Position numbers and translations under genes: made by a program. A model generated the notes under the pieces. That model was not told where the DNA came from. It was given only the letters and a program-made list of their open reading frames with translations, and did not search any database. Below, piece after piece: positions 31,490 to 38,897 of a stretch of DNA of 41,278 bases (position 1 is the stretch's first letter; each line of letters starts with the position of its first letter). This DNA is from JAHHUA01 sp036635475 (GTDB taxonomy: Bacteria > Bacillota > Clostridia > Oscillospirales > Ruminococcaceae). The stretch spans positions 1 to 41,278 of the forward strand of contig JAVWQH010000019.1 in the NCBI GenBank assembly GCA_036635475.1, in the 5' to 3' direction.

Positions 31490-32965
31490 TTATTGTGGAT
31501 TAATTGAATAGTTTGGAGCTTCTTTAGTGATGTAAATATCGTGTGGGTGGCTTTCTTTAAGTCCGGCACCTGTAATTCTAACAAATTTTGCTTTTTTGTG
31601 CAAATCATCAATTGTTTTACAGCCACAGTAACCCATACCTGCACGAATACCGCCGATAATTTGATAAATAGTGTCAGAAACAGGACCTTTGAATGGAACT
31701 CTTCCCTCAACACCTTCAGGAACAAGCTTTTTATTTTCATCTTGGAAGTATCTGTCCTTGCTTCCGCAAGCCATAGCGCCCAAACTTCCCATACCTCTAT
31801 ATACTTTAAAACTTCTGCCTTGATAAATTTCTCTTTCACCGGGAGCTTCGTCACAACCGGCAAGCAATGAGCCTAGCATAACAAGGTTTGCACCAGCTGC
31901 CAAAGCCTTAACAACGTCGCCTGAATACTTAATTCCGCCATCAGCGATAACAGGAATATTATATTTTGCAGCAACTTTGCAAGCATCATATATAGCAGTA
32001 ATTTGAGGAACACCAATACCTGCAACAACACGAGTAGTGCAGATTGAGCCAGGGCCAATACCAACTTTAACGCAGTCAGCACCGGCTTTAATCAAGTCTT
32101 CAGTAGCCTCAGCAGTTGCAACATTACCGGCAATGAGAGCAAGTTCAGGATATTTTGCTTTAATTTTTCTAACGCAGTCCATAATTCCAAAACTATGACC
32201 ATGTGCAGAGTCCAAAATTACAGCATCAACTTGAGCTTCAACAAGAGCAGCAACTCTGTCGAGAACGTCATTTGTAACTCCAACAGCAGCAGCACAAAGT
32301 AGTCTACCGCTTTTATCTCTTGCAGAATTAGGATATTGAACAGCTTTTTCGATATCTTTAATAGTGATAAGACCTTTTAGTTTGCCCTCATTGTCAACGA
32401 TAGGCAATTTTTCGATTTTGTGAGTTCTCAAGATTTCCTGAGCGCCTTTAAGGGTAGTTCCAACAGGAGCAGTAATGAGGTTTTCCCTAGTCATAACGTC
32501 TTTAATTTTAACATTAAAAGTGTCAAGGAACTTCAAATCTCTGTTGGTAATAATGCCAACTAATTTGCCATTTTCGCAAACAGGAACACCTGAAATTTTA
32601 TATTTAGCCATTAATTCTTCTGCATCGAAAACGAAATGTTCAGGAGAAAGGTAGAAAGGATTAACAATAACGCCATTTTCGGAACGTTTAACCTTGTCAA
32701 CTTCGTCAGCTTGTTCTTCAATTGACATATTTTTGTGGATAACTCCGATGCCGCCTTCTCTGGCAATTGCGATAGCCATAGGAGCAGTTGTAACTGTGTC
32801 CATAGCCGCAGTAATAATAGGTGTGTTCAATTTAATATCTTTTGCAAGAATTGTTGAAAAGTCAGTATCCTTAGGTAAAACGTCTGATTTTGCGGGAATT
32901 AATAGGACATCATCAAAAGTCAGTCCTTCTTTTGCGAATTTCTCGTCATTTCCTTCATTTAGCAT
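31490..32965 (-). CDS. guaB: Inosine-5'-monophosphate dehydrogenase
   Basis: 491 residues from the ATG at 32965 (GGGAGGATTTTTTTA upstream); a start 39 bases earlier lacks support. Oxidises IMP to XMP with NAD, the first committed step to GMP. N-terminal part has GLTFDDVLLIPAKSDVLP; two CBS domains lie at about 95-210; the catalytic loop is GPGSICTTRVVAGIG with Cys309; the GGIKYSGDVVKALAAGA phosphate site and GMGSLGAM flap follow. Full length, own promoter and terminator. A purine riboswitch was sought in the leader and not seen. Confidence 0.97.
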   Translation of the reverse strand: MLNEGNDEKFAKEGLTFDDVLLIPAKSDVLPKDTDFSTILAKDIKLNTPIITAAMDTVTTAPMAIAIAREGGIGVIHKNMSIEEQADEVDKVKRSENGVIVNPFYLSPEHFVFDAEELMAKYKISGVPVCENGKLVGIITNRDLKFLDTFNVKIKDVMTRENLITAPVGTTLKGAQEILRTHKIEKLPIVDNEGKLKGLITIKDIEKAVQYPNSARDKSGRLLCAAAVGVTNDVLDRVAALVEAQVDAVILDSAHGHSFGIMDCVRKIKAKYPELALIAGNVATAEATEDLIKAGADCVKVGIGPGSICTTRVVAGIGVPQITAIYDACKVAAKYNIPVIADGGIKYSGDVVKALAAGANLVMLGSLLAGCDEAPGEREIYQGRSFKVYRGMGSLGAMACGSKDRYFQDENKKLVPEGVEGRVPFKGPVSDTIYQIIGGIRAGMGYCGCKTIDDLHKKAKFVRITGAGLKESHPHDIYITKEAPNYSINPQ

Positions 32966-33051
32966 TAAAAAAATCCTCCCTTTATAATAATAAATTTTGT
33001 ACATTCAACTTTGTTTTATCTATTCTATCACTTCTGTTACTATAATACAAT

Positions 33052-33081
33052 ATTATATCATATTATAATATTGAGATACAA
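33052..33081 (-). promoter_or_regulatory. Promoter of guaB
   Basis: TTGTAT (33076-33081), 18 bases, TATAAT (33052-33057) on the minus strand, about 85 bases before the ATG. Confidence 0.55.
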
Positions 33082-33188
33082 AGTTGTTGTAATTTATGTA
33101 AAATCACTGTTTTCACTATATAACTTCCACAAAGTATGAGCAAATTGCATATATTTGATTAAGTATAGCATAAGCTAGGGTTATAATG

Positions 33189-33929
33189 CTATTTTTTAAA
33201 ACTGATGACAGCTTCAAAGCATTTTACTTCATTTTTATTTCCGCCCACATAGTAAGAATTTCCGCTTAATCTGTCGGTATTTATGTAGATTTTTTCGCCA
33301 AAAAGAGCCTCACTTTGGTAGTGAATAAAAACAGTGTCGATTTCCTTATTAGTTGCAACTTCAATTGGCACAAAATCCATCACAACATCGCCATAAACTG
33401 TGTTATTCATATGTCTGTTGACGTCCAAATCGCTGTATTTCACTTCTTTTATGCCGGCAAATTCCACATTTTCGCTTGGTTTAATGCGAGTTTCAAGGAC
33501 TTGTATGCCTGTTTTTTCGCAATCATCACAAGGCAATAAAAATTTGAATTGTGCTGGACGAAGAATTTTTCTGTCGTGAGGATTAATGATAACCCAAGAC
33601 GTCTGACATTCCACAAGTTGTTCTCCTGCTGTGGAAAACATCGCAGTATGTCGCAAAAAGCTTGCACCTTTGCACTTTTGTGGTGTAGTTCTCAACACAA
33701 ATTTCTCATTAGCTTTTGGCATACGATTAATTTTTAATCCGAGCTTGGACAAGACAAAAACGATACCTGACGCATATAATTTATCATAAGTTATCCCCAA
33801 ATTATCCAGTTGGTCAGTTCCGATTTTCTGAATTACTTTCATCAAATTAGACAGTTTCATATCGCCATTTAGGTCACATTGATAATCAAGAACATCGCTG
33901 TCGTAAAAATAAGTTGCATTTTCGCTCAT
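33189..33929 (-). CDS. Acyl-ACP thioesterase
   Basis: 246 residues. A double hot-dog protein: first half starts YFYDSDVLDYQCDLNGDMKL and has FVLSKLGLKINRMPKANEKF and the C-terminal half has EVKYSDLDVNRHMNNTVYGD, with the catalytic-type Asp-x-Asn-x-His-x-N-N pattern of the Fat family. It releases fatty acids from acyl carrier protein. Clostridial homologues of this kind are common. Start ATG at 33929 after AAAGGGGAGAACAAT. Separated from serS by a terminator, so its promoter must lie in a 78-bp gap that shows no clear boxes. Confidence 0.85.
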   Translation of the reverse strand: MSENATYFYDSDVLDYQCDLNGDMKLSNLMKVIQKIGTDQLDNLGITYDKLYASGIVFVLSKLGLKINRMPKANEKFVLRTTPQKCKGASFLRHTAMFSTAGEQLVECQTSWVIINPHDRKILRPAQFKFLLPCDDCEKTGIQVLETRIKPSENVEFAGIKEVKYSDLDVNRHMNNTVYGDVVMDFVPIEVATNKEIDTVFIHYQSEALFGEKIYINTDRLSGNSYYVGGNKNEVKCFEAVISFKK

Positions 33930-33960
33930 ATTGTTCTCCCCTTTTCTTTATTATTATGCT

Positions 33961-33990
33961 CAAAAACGCACCATAATTAATGGTGCGTTT
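33961..33990. terminator. Terminator of serS
   Basis: 11-bp stem, AAACGCACCAT (33964-33974) and ATGGTGCGTTT (33980-33990), loop AATTA. On the minus strand it is followed by TTTTTG. Located 17 bases behind the serS stop. Confidence 0.85.
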
Positions 33991-34007
33991 GTTTAGATTG
34001 CAAGTAA

Positions 34008-35279
34008 CTAACGGATTTCGTCGACACCCATATAAGGTCTTAGCACTTCAGGCACAGTAACAGAGCCATCGTCATTTTGGTAATTTTCCAAAATAGCGGC
34101 AACAGTTCTGCCAATAGCAACCCCTGAACCATTCAAAGTGTGTACAAACTTTGCTTTATCCTTAGGATTATCCTTAAATTTAATGCAAGCACGTCTAGCT
34201 TGATAATCTTCAAAGTTACTACAACTGGAAATTTCCACATATCTGTCATATGAAGGCATCCAAACTTCGATATCGTAAGTTTTTGCACTGGAAAATCCAA
34301 GGTCACCGCCACAAAGTGTAACAACTCTGTATGGCAATCCCAATTGTTGCAGTACAAATTCAGCATCAGCGGTTAGTTTTTCCAATTCCTCGTAGGAATT
34401 TTCAGGTCTGGAAAACTTAACAAGTTCAACTTTATTGAACTGATGTTGTCTGATAAGTCCTCTTGTATCTCTGCCGGCACTTCCTGCCTCGCCTCTAAAA
34501 CAAGCAGAATAAGCGCAATATTTGCGTGTTAAATCAGCACCATCAAAAATATCATCTCTGTGCATATTTGTGACAGGAACTTCGGCAGTCGGGATTAAAT
34601 AATAGTCTGTACCCTCAAGTTTGAACATATCTTCAGCAAACTTTGGCAGTTGACCTGTACCTGTCATAGAATATTTGTTAGCAATAAATGGTGGGAAAAT
34701 TTCAGTATATCCTCGGCTTGTGTGTGTGTTGAGGAAGAAATTGATGATAGACCTTTCCAGTCTAGCTCCCATACCTTTATAAAAAGTAAACCTTTTTCCT
34801 GTAACTTTAACTCCTCTTTCGAAGTCCAAAATGTCAAGATTTGTACCAATATCCCAGTGTGCTTTTGGCTCATATGGGAATTTTTTTGGTGTGCCGAATT
34901 TTCTCATTTCTCTGTTAGCGGCATCGTCCTCGCCGAATGGAACACTTTCGTTGGGAATATTGGGGATACTCAGCATAATATCTCTTTGTTTTTCTTCTAA
35001 TTTAGCAATTTCGATATCGTGAGCAGCAATTTCGTCAGAAGTTTTCTTCAAACTTTCCATTAATTCTGTGATATCTTTGCCCTCTTTTTTAAGTTGAGGG
35101 ATAGATTTGCTAGCTTTATTTTGTTCAGCTTTTAAGACGTCGCTTTTTGTATTAATGTTTCTTCTTTCTTCATCAATAGCTAAAACTTCGTCAATAGCAG
35201 CGTCCATATTTTTATTTCTTTTTTTCATAGCAGCCTTAACCATATCAGGTTCGGTTCTAACTAATTTAATATCCAACAT
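34008..35279 (-). CDS. serS: Seryl-tRNA synthetase
   Basis: 423 residues. N-terminal antiparallel coiled coil (residues about 25-105, e.g. LKKEGKDITELMESLKKTSD) that binds the long variable arm of tRNA-Ser, then a class II catalytic core: motif 2 FRGEAGSAGRDTRGLIRQHQ and motif 3 GSGVAIGRTVAAILENYQ. Charges tRNA-Ser (and tRNA-Sec where present). It is 21 bp downstream of parB with a GAGGT site, so parA-parB-serS look co-transcribed from the promoter at 37052-37080. Confidence 0.97.
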   Translation of the reverse strand: MLDIKLVRTEPDMVKAAMKKRNKNMDAAIDEVLAIDEERRNINTKSDVLKAEQNKASKSIPQLKKEGKDITELMESLKKTSDEIAAHDIEIAKLEEKQRDIMLSIPNIPNESVPFGEDDAANREMRKFGTPKKFPYEPKAHWDIGTNLDILDFERGVKVTGKRFTFYKGMGARLERSIINFFLNTHTSRGYTEIFPPFIANKYSMTGTGQLPKFAEDMFKLEGTDYYLIPTAEVPVTNMHRDDIFDGADLTRKYCAYSACFRGEAGSAGRDTRGLIRQHQFNKVELVKFSRPENSYEELEKLTADAEFVLQQLGLPYRVVTLCGGDLGFSSAKTYDIEVWMPSYDRYVEISSCSNFEDYQARRACIKFKDNPKDKAKFVHTLNGSGVAIGRTVAAILENYQNDDGSVTVPEVLRPYMGVDEIR

Positions 35280-35300
35280 TTGTTTTTACCTCACTTTAAC

Positions 35301-36164
35301 TTATTGGTTAGTAATTCTGGTTAATAATTGAGCAAGTTCTTGTAGTTCTTCCTTGCTATAAAATTCAATTTCCACTACACCTTTATTGTCACTTTGTTTG
35401 ATATGAACTTTTTTCGACAGTTCATTTTGCAAAGCAATTTCCACTTCTTTATAAAAGCTATCGCCCCACTTAAAAGTTTCCTTATCAGGTTTAGATTTTG
35501 CTGGCTTTTTAGCCCTTGCCATTCGCTCAACTTCACGAACAGAAATTCCATTTTTGATTATTTTTTGAGCAATTTCCTTGATTTTTTCTTCATTATCGAA
35601 GCTTAAAAGCGCTCTTGCGTGACCTTGAGAGATTTCGCCGTTTTTAACTGAAGAAATAATTTCAGTAGGCAATTTCAGCAATCTCATAGCATTTGTAATA
35701 ACAGGTCGAGATTTTCCAACTTTTTGGGAAATTTCTTCTTGAGTATAGCCATGTTCCTCAGATAAAACCTTATATCCCAAAGCTTCTTCAATAATGTTAA
35801 GATTTTCTCTTTGTAAATTCTCAATAAGAGCAATTTCCATAGCAGTATCGTCTGACATTTCACGAATAATTGCCGGAACTTCGCTAATTCCTGCCATTCT
35901 AGAGGCACGCCATCTTCTTTCGCCGGCAACGATTTGGTATCTGCCATTATCCAGTTGTCTTAAAAGAAGAGGTTGCAAAATACCATGTTCACGAATAGAA
36001 TCAGCTAATTCAGCAAGAGGTGCTTCCTCAAAAATCTGTCTTGGTTGTTCTTTATTAGGTTCAATCTCAGAAATATTTATCATAGAAATCGTATTTTCTG
36101 ATGATGAATTGTCAACAAAAAGTGCTTCTAAGCCTTTACCCAGTCCACCTTTTTTAATTGGCAA
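35301..36164 (-). CDS. parB: Chromosome partitioning protein ParB (Spo0J)
   Basis: 287 residues, TTG start at 36164 behind GGGGGCG. N-terminus PIKKGGLGKGLEALF (ParA-stimulating peptide), CTP-binding motifs GERRWR (81-86) and ENLQREN (115-121), a helix-turn-helix (GYTQEEISQKVGKSRPVITN, 139-158), and a C-terminal dimer region. It loads at parS sites, slides as a CTP clamp and recruits condensin (SMC). It overlaps parA by 11 bp, indicating coupling. A perfect parS site lies in mnmG (39283-39298). Confidence 0.95.
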   Translation of the reverse strand: MPIKKGGLGKGLEALFVDNSSSENTISMINISEIEPNKEQPRQIFEEAPLAELADSIREHGILQPLLLRQLDNGRYQIVAGERRWRASRMAGISEVPAIIREMSDDTAMEIALIENLQRENLNIIEEALGYKVLSEEHGYTQEEISQKVGKSRPVITNAMRLLKLPTEIISSVKNGEISQGHARALLSFDNEEKIKEIAQKIIKNGISVREVERMARAKKPAKSKPDKETFKWGDSFYKEVEIALQNELSKKVHIKQSDNKGVVEIEFYSKEELQELAQLLTRITNQ

Positions 36165-36939
36165 TTATATCGCCCCCTTTGTTGTTTTGTAGTAATTCAG
36201 ATGCAAAATCACTATATGCAATAGCCCCTTTAGAGGCTTTATCGTAGTACATAACAGGTTCGCCGAAACTTGGAGCTTCGGATAATCTGACATTACGTGG
36301 GATAGTTGTTCTAAACACCTTTTGTGGGAAGAATTTTTTCACTTCCGCAACCACTTGCATAGTCAAATTAAGTCTTGCATCATACATAGTAAGCAAAACT
36401 CCTTCGATGTCAATATGAGGATTGTAGAGTCTTTTAACCTGTTTTATTGTAGAAACAAGCTGTGAAAGTCCTTCTAAAGCATAATATTCGCACTGAATAG
36501 GTATAATAACGCTGTCGCTGGCAGTTAAAGCATTGATTGTGATAAGTCCCAAAGATGGTGGGCAATCAATAAATATGTAATCATATTCGCTTTTGGCTTT
36601 AGCGATAGCTTTTTTTAGTATATTTGTTCTGTCCGAATTTCCAACCATTTCAATTTCGGCAGCAGCAACATCAATGCTTGATGGGATAACGTCCACACCC
36701 ATAAATTTCGTAGCTATTCGCACTTCTTCAGCTTTATAGCCGTTTACCAGTATATCATAGCAAGTACTTTTGACAGTTTTTTTAATGATACCGTACCCAC
36801 TTGTTGAATTTCCTTGGGGGTCCATATCGAGTAACAAGACTTTTTTACCCAAGCCACCCACAGCGGCGGACAAATTAACTGCAGTAGTAGTTTTGCCCAC
36901 TCCGCCTTTTTGGTTAGCTATTGCAATAATTTTACCCAT
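36154..36939 (-). CDS. parA: Chromosome partitioning ATPase ParA (Soj)
   Basis: 261 residues from the ATG at 36939, which has GGAGGTAAAT directly upstream; a start 12 bases earlier lacks such a site. Deviant Walker A KGGVGKTTTA with both lysines, DMDPQGN (38-44) and IDCPPSLGLI identify the ParA/MinD ATPase family. The absence of an N-terminal DNA-binding extension marks the chromosomal Soj type. It binds DNA non-specifically with ATP and interacts with ParB and, in spore formers, DnaA. Confidence 0.95.
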   Translation of the reverse strand: MGKIIAIANQKGGVGKTTTAVNLSAAVGGLGKKVLLLDMDPQGNSTSGYGIIKKTVKSTCYDILVNGYKAEEVRIATKFMGVDVIPSSIDVAAAEIEMVGNSDRTNILKKAIAKAKSEYDYIFIDCPPSLGLITINALTASDSVIIPIQCEYYALEGLSQLVSTIKQVKRLYNPHIDIEGVLLTMYDARLNLTMQVVAEVKKFFPQKVFRTTIPRNVRLSEAPSFGEPVMYYDKASKGAIAYSDFASELLQNNKGGDIIAN

Positions 36940-37051
36940 ATTTACCTCCATTTAAACATATTTTGTCTAATTCAATCGTTATAAAGTAGCATAAGGTTAT
37001 TAAAACATAACTCACGTTCTACCTTTTAATCGTTTCAATGTTCTATAGCCC

Positions 37052-37080
37052 ATTATAACACTATTTAAACTATATTTCAA
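37052..37080 (-). promoter_or_regulatory. Promoter of the parA-parB-serS operon
   Basis: TTGAAA (37075-37080), 17 bases, consensus TATAAT (37052-37057) on the minus strand. A parS-like palindrome lies 9 bp upstream (37089-37104), a position suited to autoregulation. Confidence 0.8.
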
Positions 37081-37088
37081 TTGCTATT

Positions 37089-37104
37089 TGTTTCATATGA
37101 AACA
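37089..37104. other. parS-like palindrome 1
   Basis: TGTTTCATATGAAACA is a perfect palindrome that differs from the parS consensus TGTTTCACGTGAAACA only in the two central bases. Candidate site for ParB or, more likely, the second ParB-family protein encoded next to it. Confidence 0.6.
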
Positions 37105-37126
37105 TTATCGACAATTTATGACAAAA

Positions 37127-37142
37127 TGTTTCATGTGGAACA
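37127..37142. other. parS-like site 2
   Basis: TGTTTCATGTGGAACA, two mismatches to parS. Read on the other strand it is TGTTCCACATGAAACA, one mismatch to the looser TGTTNCACGTGAAACA form. It lies 22 bp from the first site. Confidence 0.55.
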
Positions 37143-37152
37143 TTTTATCACA

Positions 37153-37185
37153 ATAAAAATAACGGCGAGTCTAAGCTCGCCGTTA
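37153..37185 (-). terminator. Terminator of the noc-like gene
   Basis: Perfect 10-bp stem TAACGGCGAG (37160-37169) / CTCGCCGTTA (37176-37185); on the minus strand it is followed by TTTTTATTG. It closes the second ParB-family gene and separates it from parA. Confidence 0.9.
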
Positions 37186-37223
37186 CAACAGTGTGGGATA
37201 TATATTAATACATAAAAAATGTA

Positions 37224-38060
37224 TTATGCGTTTAATCTTCGTTCGATTTTCCTCGCTTGACTTTTGGGTATACGAACAGTGCAGTTAATGTATTCCTCGT
37301 CCTCGGTTTGTTCGCTTTGAATGTTAATTCCCGCAGATTTCATAAATCCGATAGCTTCTTTTAGTGTGTTGAAAAAAACTCTCACATCACTCACAAAAAT
37401 AATGCTTGCACCGATTTGTTCGCCTTTTAATTTTGCTAAAATAGCATCAATGTATTTTTCGCTTTGGTCAACATTCAGTCCATATTTTACAATATGTTTA
37501 ACAGCTTTCATCTGCAAATTAGCATCATTAAACTTCAATAATGCCCTTGCGTGACGTTCAGTTAAGCCTTCATTGATGACAATATTCACGCAATCTCTGC
37601 TTAATTTAAGCAATCTAAGCTTGTTAGCGATAGCACCTTGACTTTTTCCCAGTATTTTCCCCAGTTCTGCTTGATTATAGTCAAATTGGGAAATTAATTG
37701 GTTGATAGCAACAGCTTCCTCAAAAAAATCCAGATTTTTTCTTTGCAAATTTTCCACAAGAGCTAAAACGGCGGATTTTTCCGTAGAAACGTTTTGAATA
37801 ACGGCGGGAATTAATTTGTAACCAAGTTCAAGGCAAGCTCTGCAACGTCTTTCACCGGCTATTATTTCGTAGGACTTATCGGAAATTTTTCTTAATGAAA
37901 CAGGCTGAATTAGTCCATTTTCATTAATGCTTTGCATAAGTCCTTCTAATTCCCTAGTGATAATTTCTTTGCGTGGTTGGTTAGGATTAGCAGAAATATA
38001 TTCTAATGGAACAGCCACAACTTGATTTAGAACAATATCATTATTAAAAACTTCGCTCAA
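37224..38060 (-). CDS. noc: Second ParB-family protein (Noc-like)
   Basis: 278 residues from the TTG at 38060 (GGGAGGAATTATT upstream). Has the ParB N-terminal fold with GERRCR (69-74) and ENLQRKN (103-109), and a helix-turn-helix (YNQAELGKILGKSQGAIANK, 128-147). Position between rsmG and parA matches noc of Bacillus subtilis, which blocks division over the nucleoid. However, the N-terminus (MSEVFNNDIVLNQ) lacks the basic amphipathic membrane-binding helix of Bacillus Noc, and no ATTTCCCGGGAAAT site was seen, so it may be a ParB paralogue instead. Symbol is tentative. Confidence 0.75.
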   Translation of the reverse strand: MSEVFNNDIVLNQVVAVPLEYISANPNQPRKEIITRELEGLMQSINENGLIQPVSLRKISDKSYEIIAGERRCRACLELGYKLIPAVIQNVSTEKSAVLALVENLQRKNLDFFEEAVAINQLISQFDYNQAELGKILGKSQGAIANKLRLLKLSRDCVNIVINEGLTERHARALLKFNDANLQMKAVKHIVKYGLNVDQSEKYIDAILAKLKGEQIGASIIFVSDVRVFFNTLKEAIGFMKSAGINIQSEQTEDEEYINCTVRIPKSQARKIERRLNA

Positions 38061-38077
38061 AATAATTCCTCCCAACA

Positions 38078-38125
38078 AAAAATGTGTTAATATCAGCTTG
38101 TCCACTGTTATACTAACACATTTTT
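38078..38125. other. Stem-loop between rsmG and the noc-like gene
   Basis: 12-bp perfect stem, AAAAATGTGTTA (38078-38089) and TAACACATTTTT (38114-38125), enclosing 24 bases. On the minus strand it is followed by T-rich sequence and then the noc-like ribosome site, so it could be a leaky terminator behind rsmG or an attenuator. Confidence 0.6.
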
Positions 38126-38186
38126 ACATATATTACCATATGTTTTCATCGCAAAATTAGCCTAATTCTGACACAGAAAAGAGAAA

Positions 38187-38897
38187 TTACAATTGTTCTT
38201 TGGCGATTTTTGCCGCAGTACGTGGATATTTTGTCGGAGTTTGCGATATTTTCTTTACAATAACCATTGTTCTTTGGCTATCGTCTGGTAATTTATAGGT
38301 AATTACATCAGTAATTTCCCCACCTAGTTTAGCTATAGCACTTTTTCCAAGTTCCATTTCCTCGTCACAGGACGGACCTTTCAATGCAACAAAATAACCG
38401 CCAATTTTGACAAAAGGCAAGCAATATTCAGATAAATTAGCTAGATTAGCCACTGCTCTAGCGGTAGCCACATCAAATTTTTCACGTAAATCCTTATTTT
38501 TGCCACCGTCCTCCGCCCTTGCGTGAACGCAGACATTATCGTTTTGCCCCAGTTGAGAGGAAACTTCCTTGAGAAAATTAATTCTTTTATTAAGGCTATC
38601 CAAAAGGGTAATTTTGATATCTTTGCGTAAAATTTTGCAAGGAATTGATGGAAAACCCGCACCAGTACCCACGTCAATCATCTTACAATTTTTAACAACC
38701 TCAAAAAGTTTGAGCAGCATAATGCTATCATAAAAGTGTTTAATAGCAATCCCGTCTGGGTCAGTGATAGCGGTGAGGTTGATTTTCTCGTTCCACTCCA
38801 CCAAAAGCTGGCTATATTTGTTAAAATCGTCAATATTTTTCTGATTATACTGGATTTTGTTCTCGTCAAAAGCTTTTTTTAATAATATCTCATTCAT
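38187..38897 (-). CDS. rsmG: 16S rRNA (guanine-N7) methyltransferase RsmG
   Basis: 236 residues. S-adenosylmethionine-binding motif MIDVGTGAGFPSIPCKIL (73-90), preceding helix LLVEWNEKINLTAI and a C-terminal GYFVALKGPSCDEEM strand identify RsmG (GidB), which methylates G527 of 16S rRNA. It overlaps mnmG by 8 bp, the standard gene pair near the origin. Confidence 0.95.
   Translation of the reverse strand: MNEILLKKAFDENKIQYNQKNIDDFNKYSQLLVEWNEKINLTAITDPDGIAIKHFYDSIMLLKLFEVVKNCKMIDVGTGAGFPSIPCKILRKDIKITLLDSLNKRINFLKEVSSQLGQNDNVCVHARAEDGGKNKDLREKFDVATARAVANLANLSEYCLPFVKIGGYFVALKGPSCDEEMELGKSAIAKLGGEITDVITYKLPDDSQRTMVIVKKISQTPTKYPRTAAKIAKEQL

Noticed and set aside
32966..33188. Possible purine riboswitch in front of guaB
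   Set aside because: No conserved P1-P2-P3 core was seen; the leader is AT-rich with only a simple promoter.
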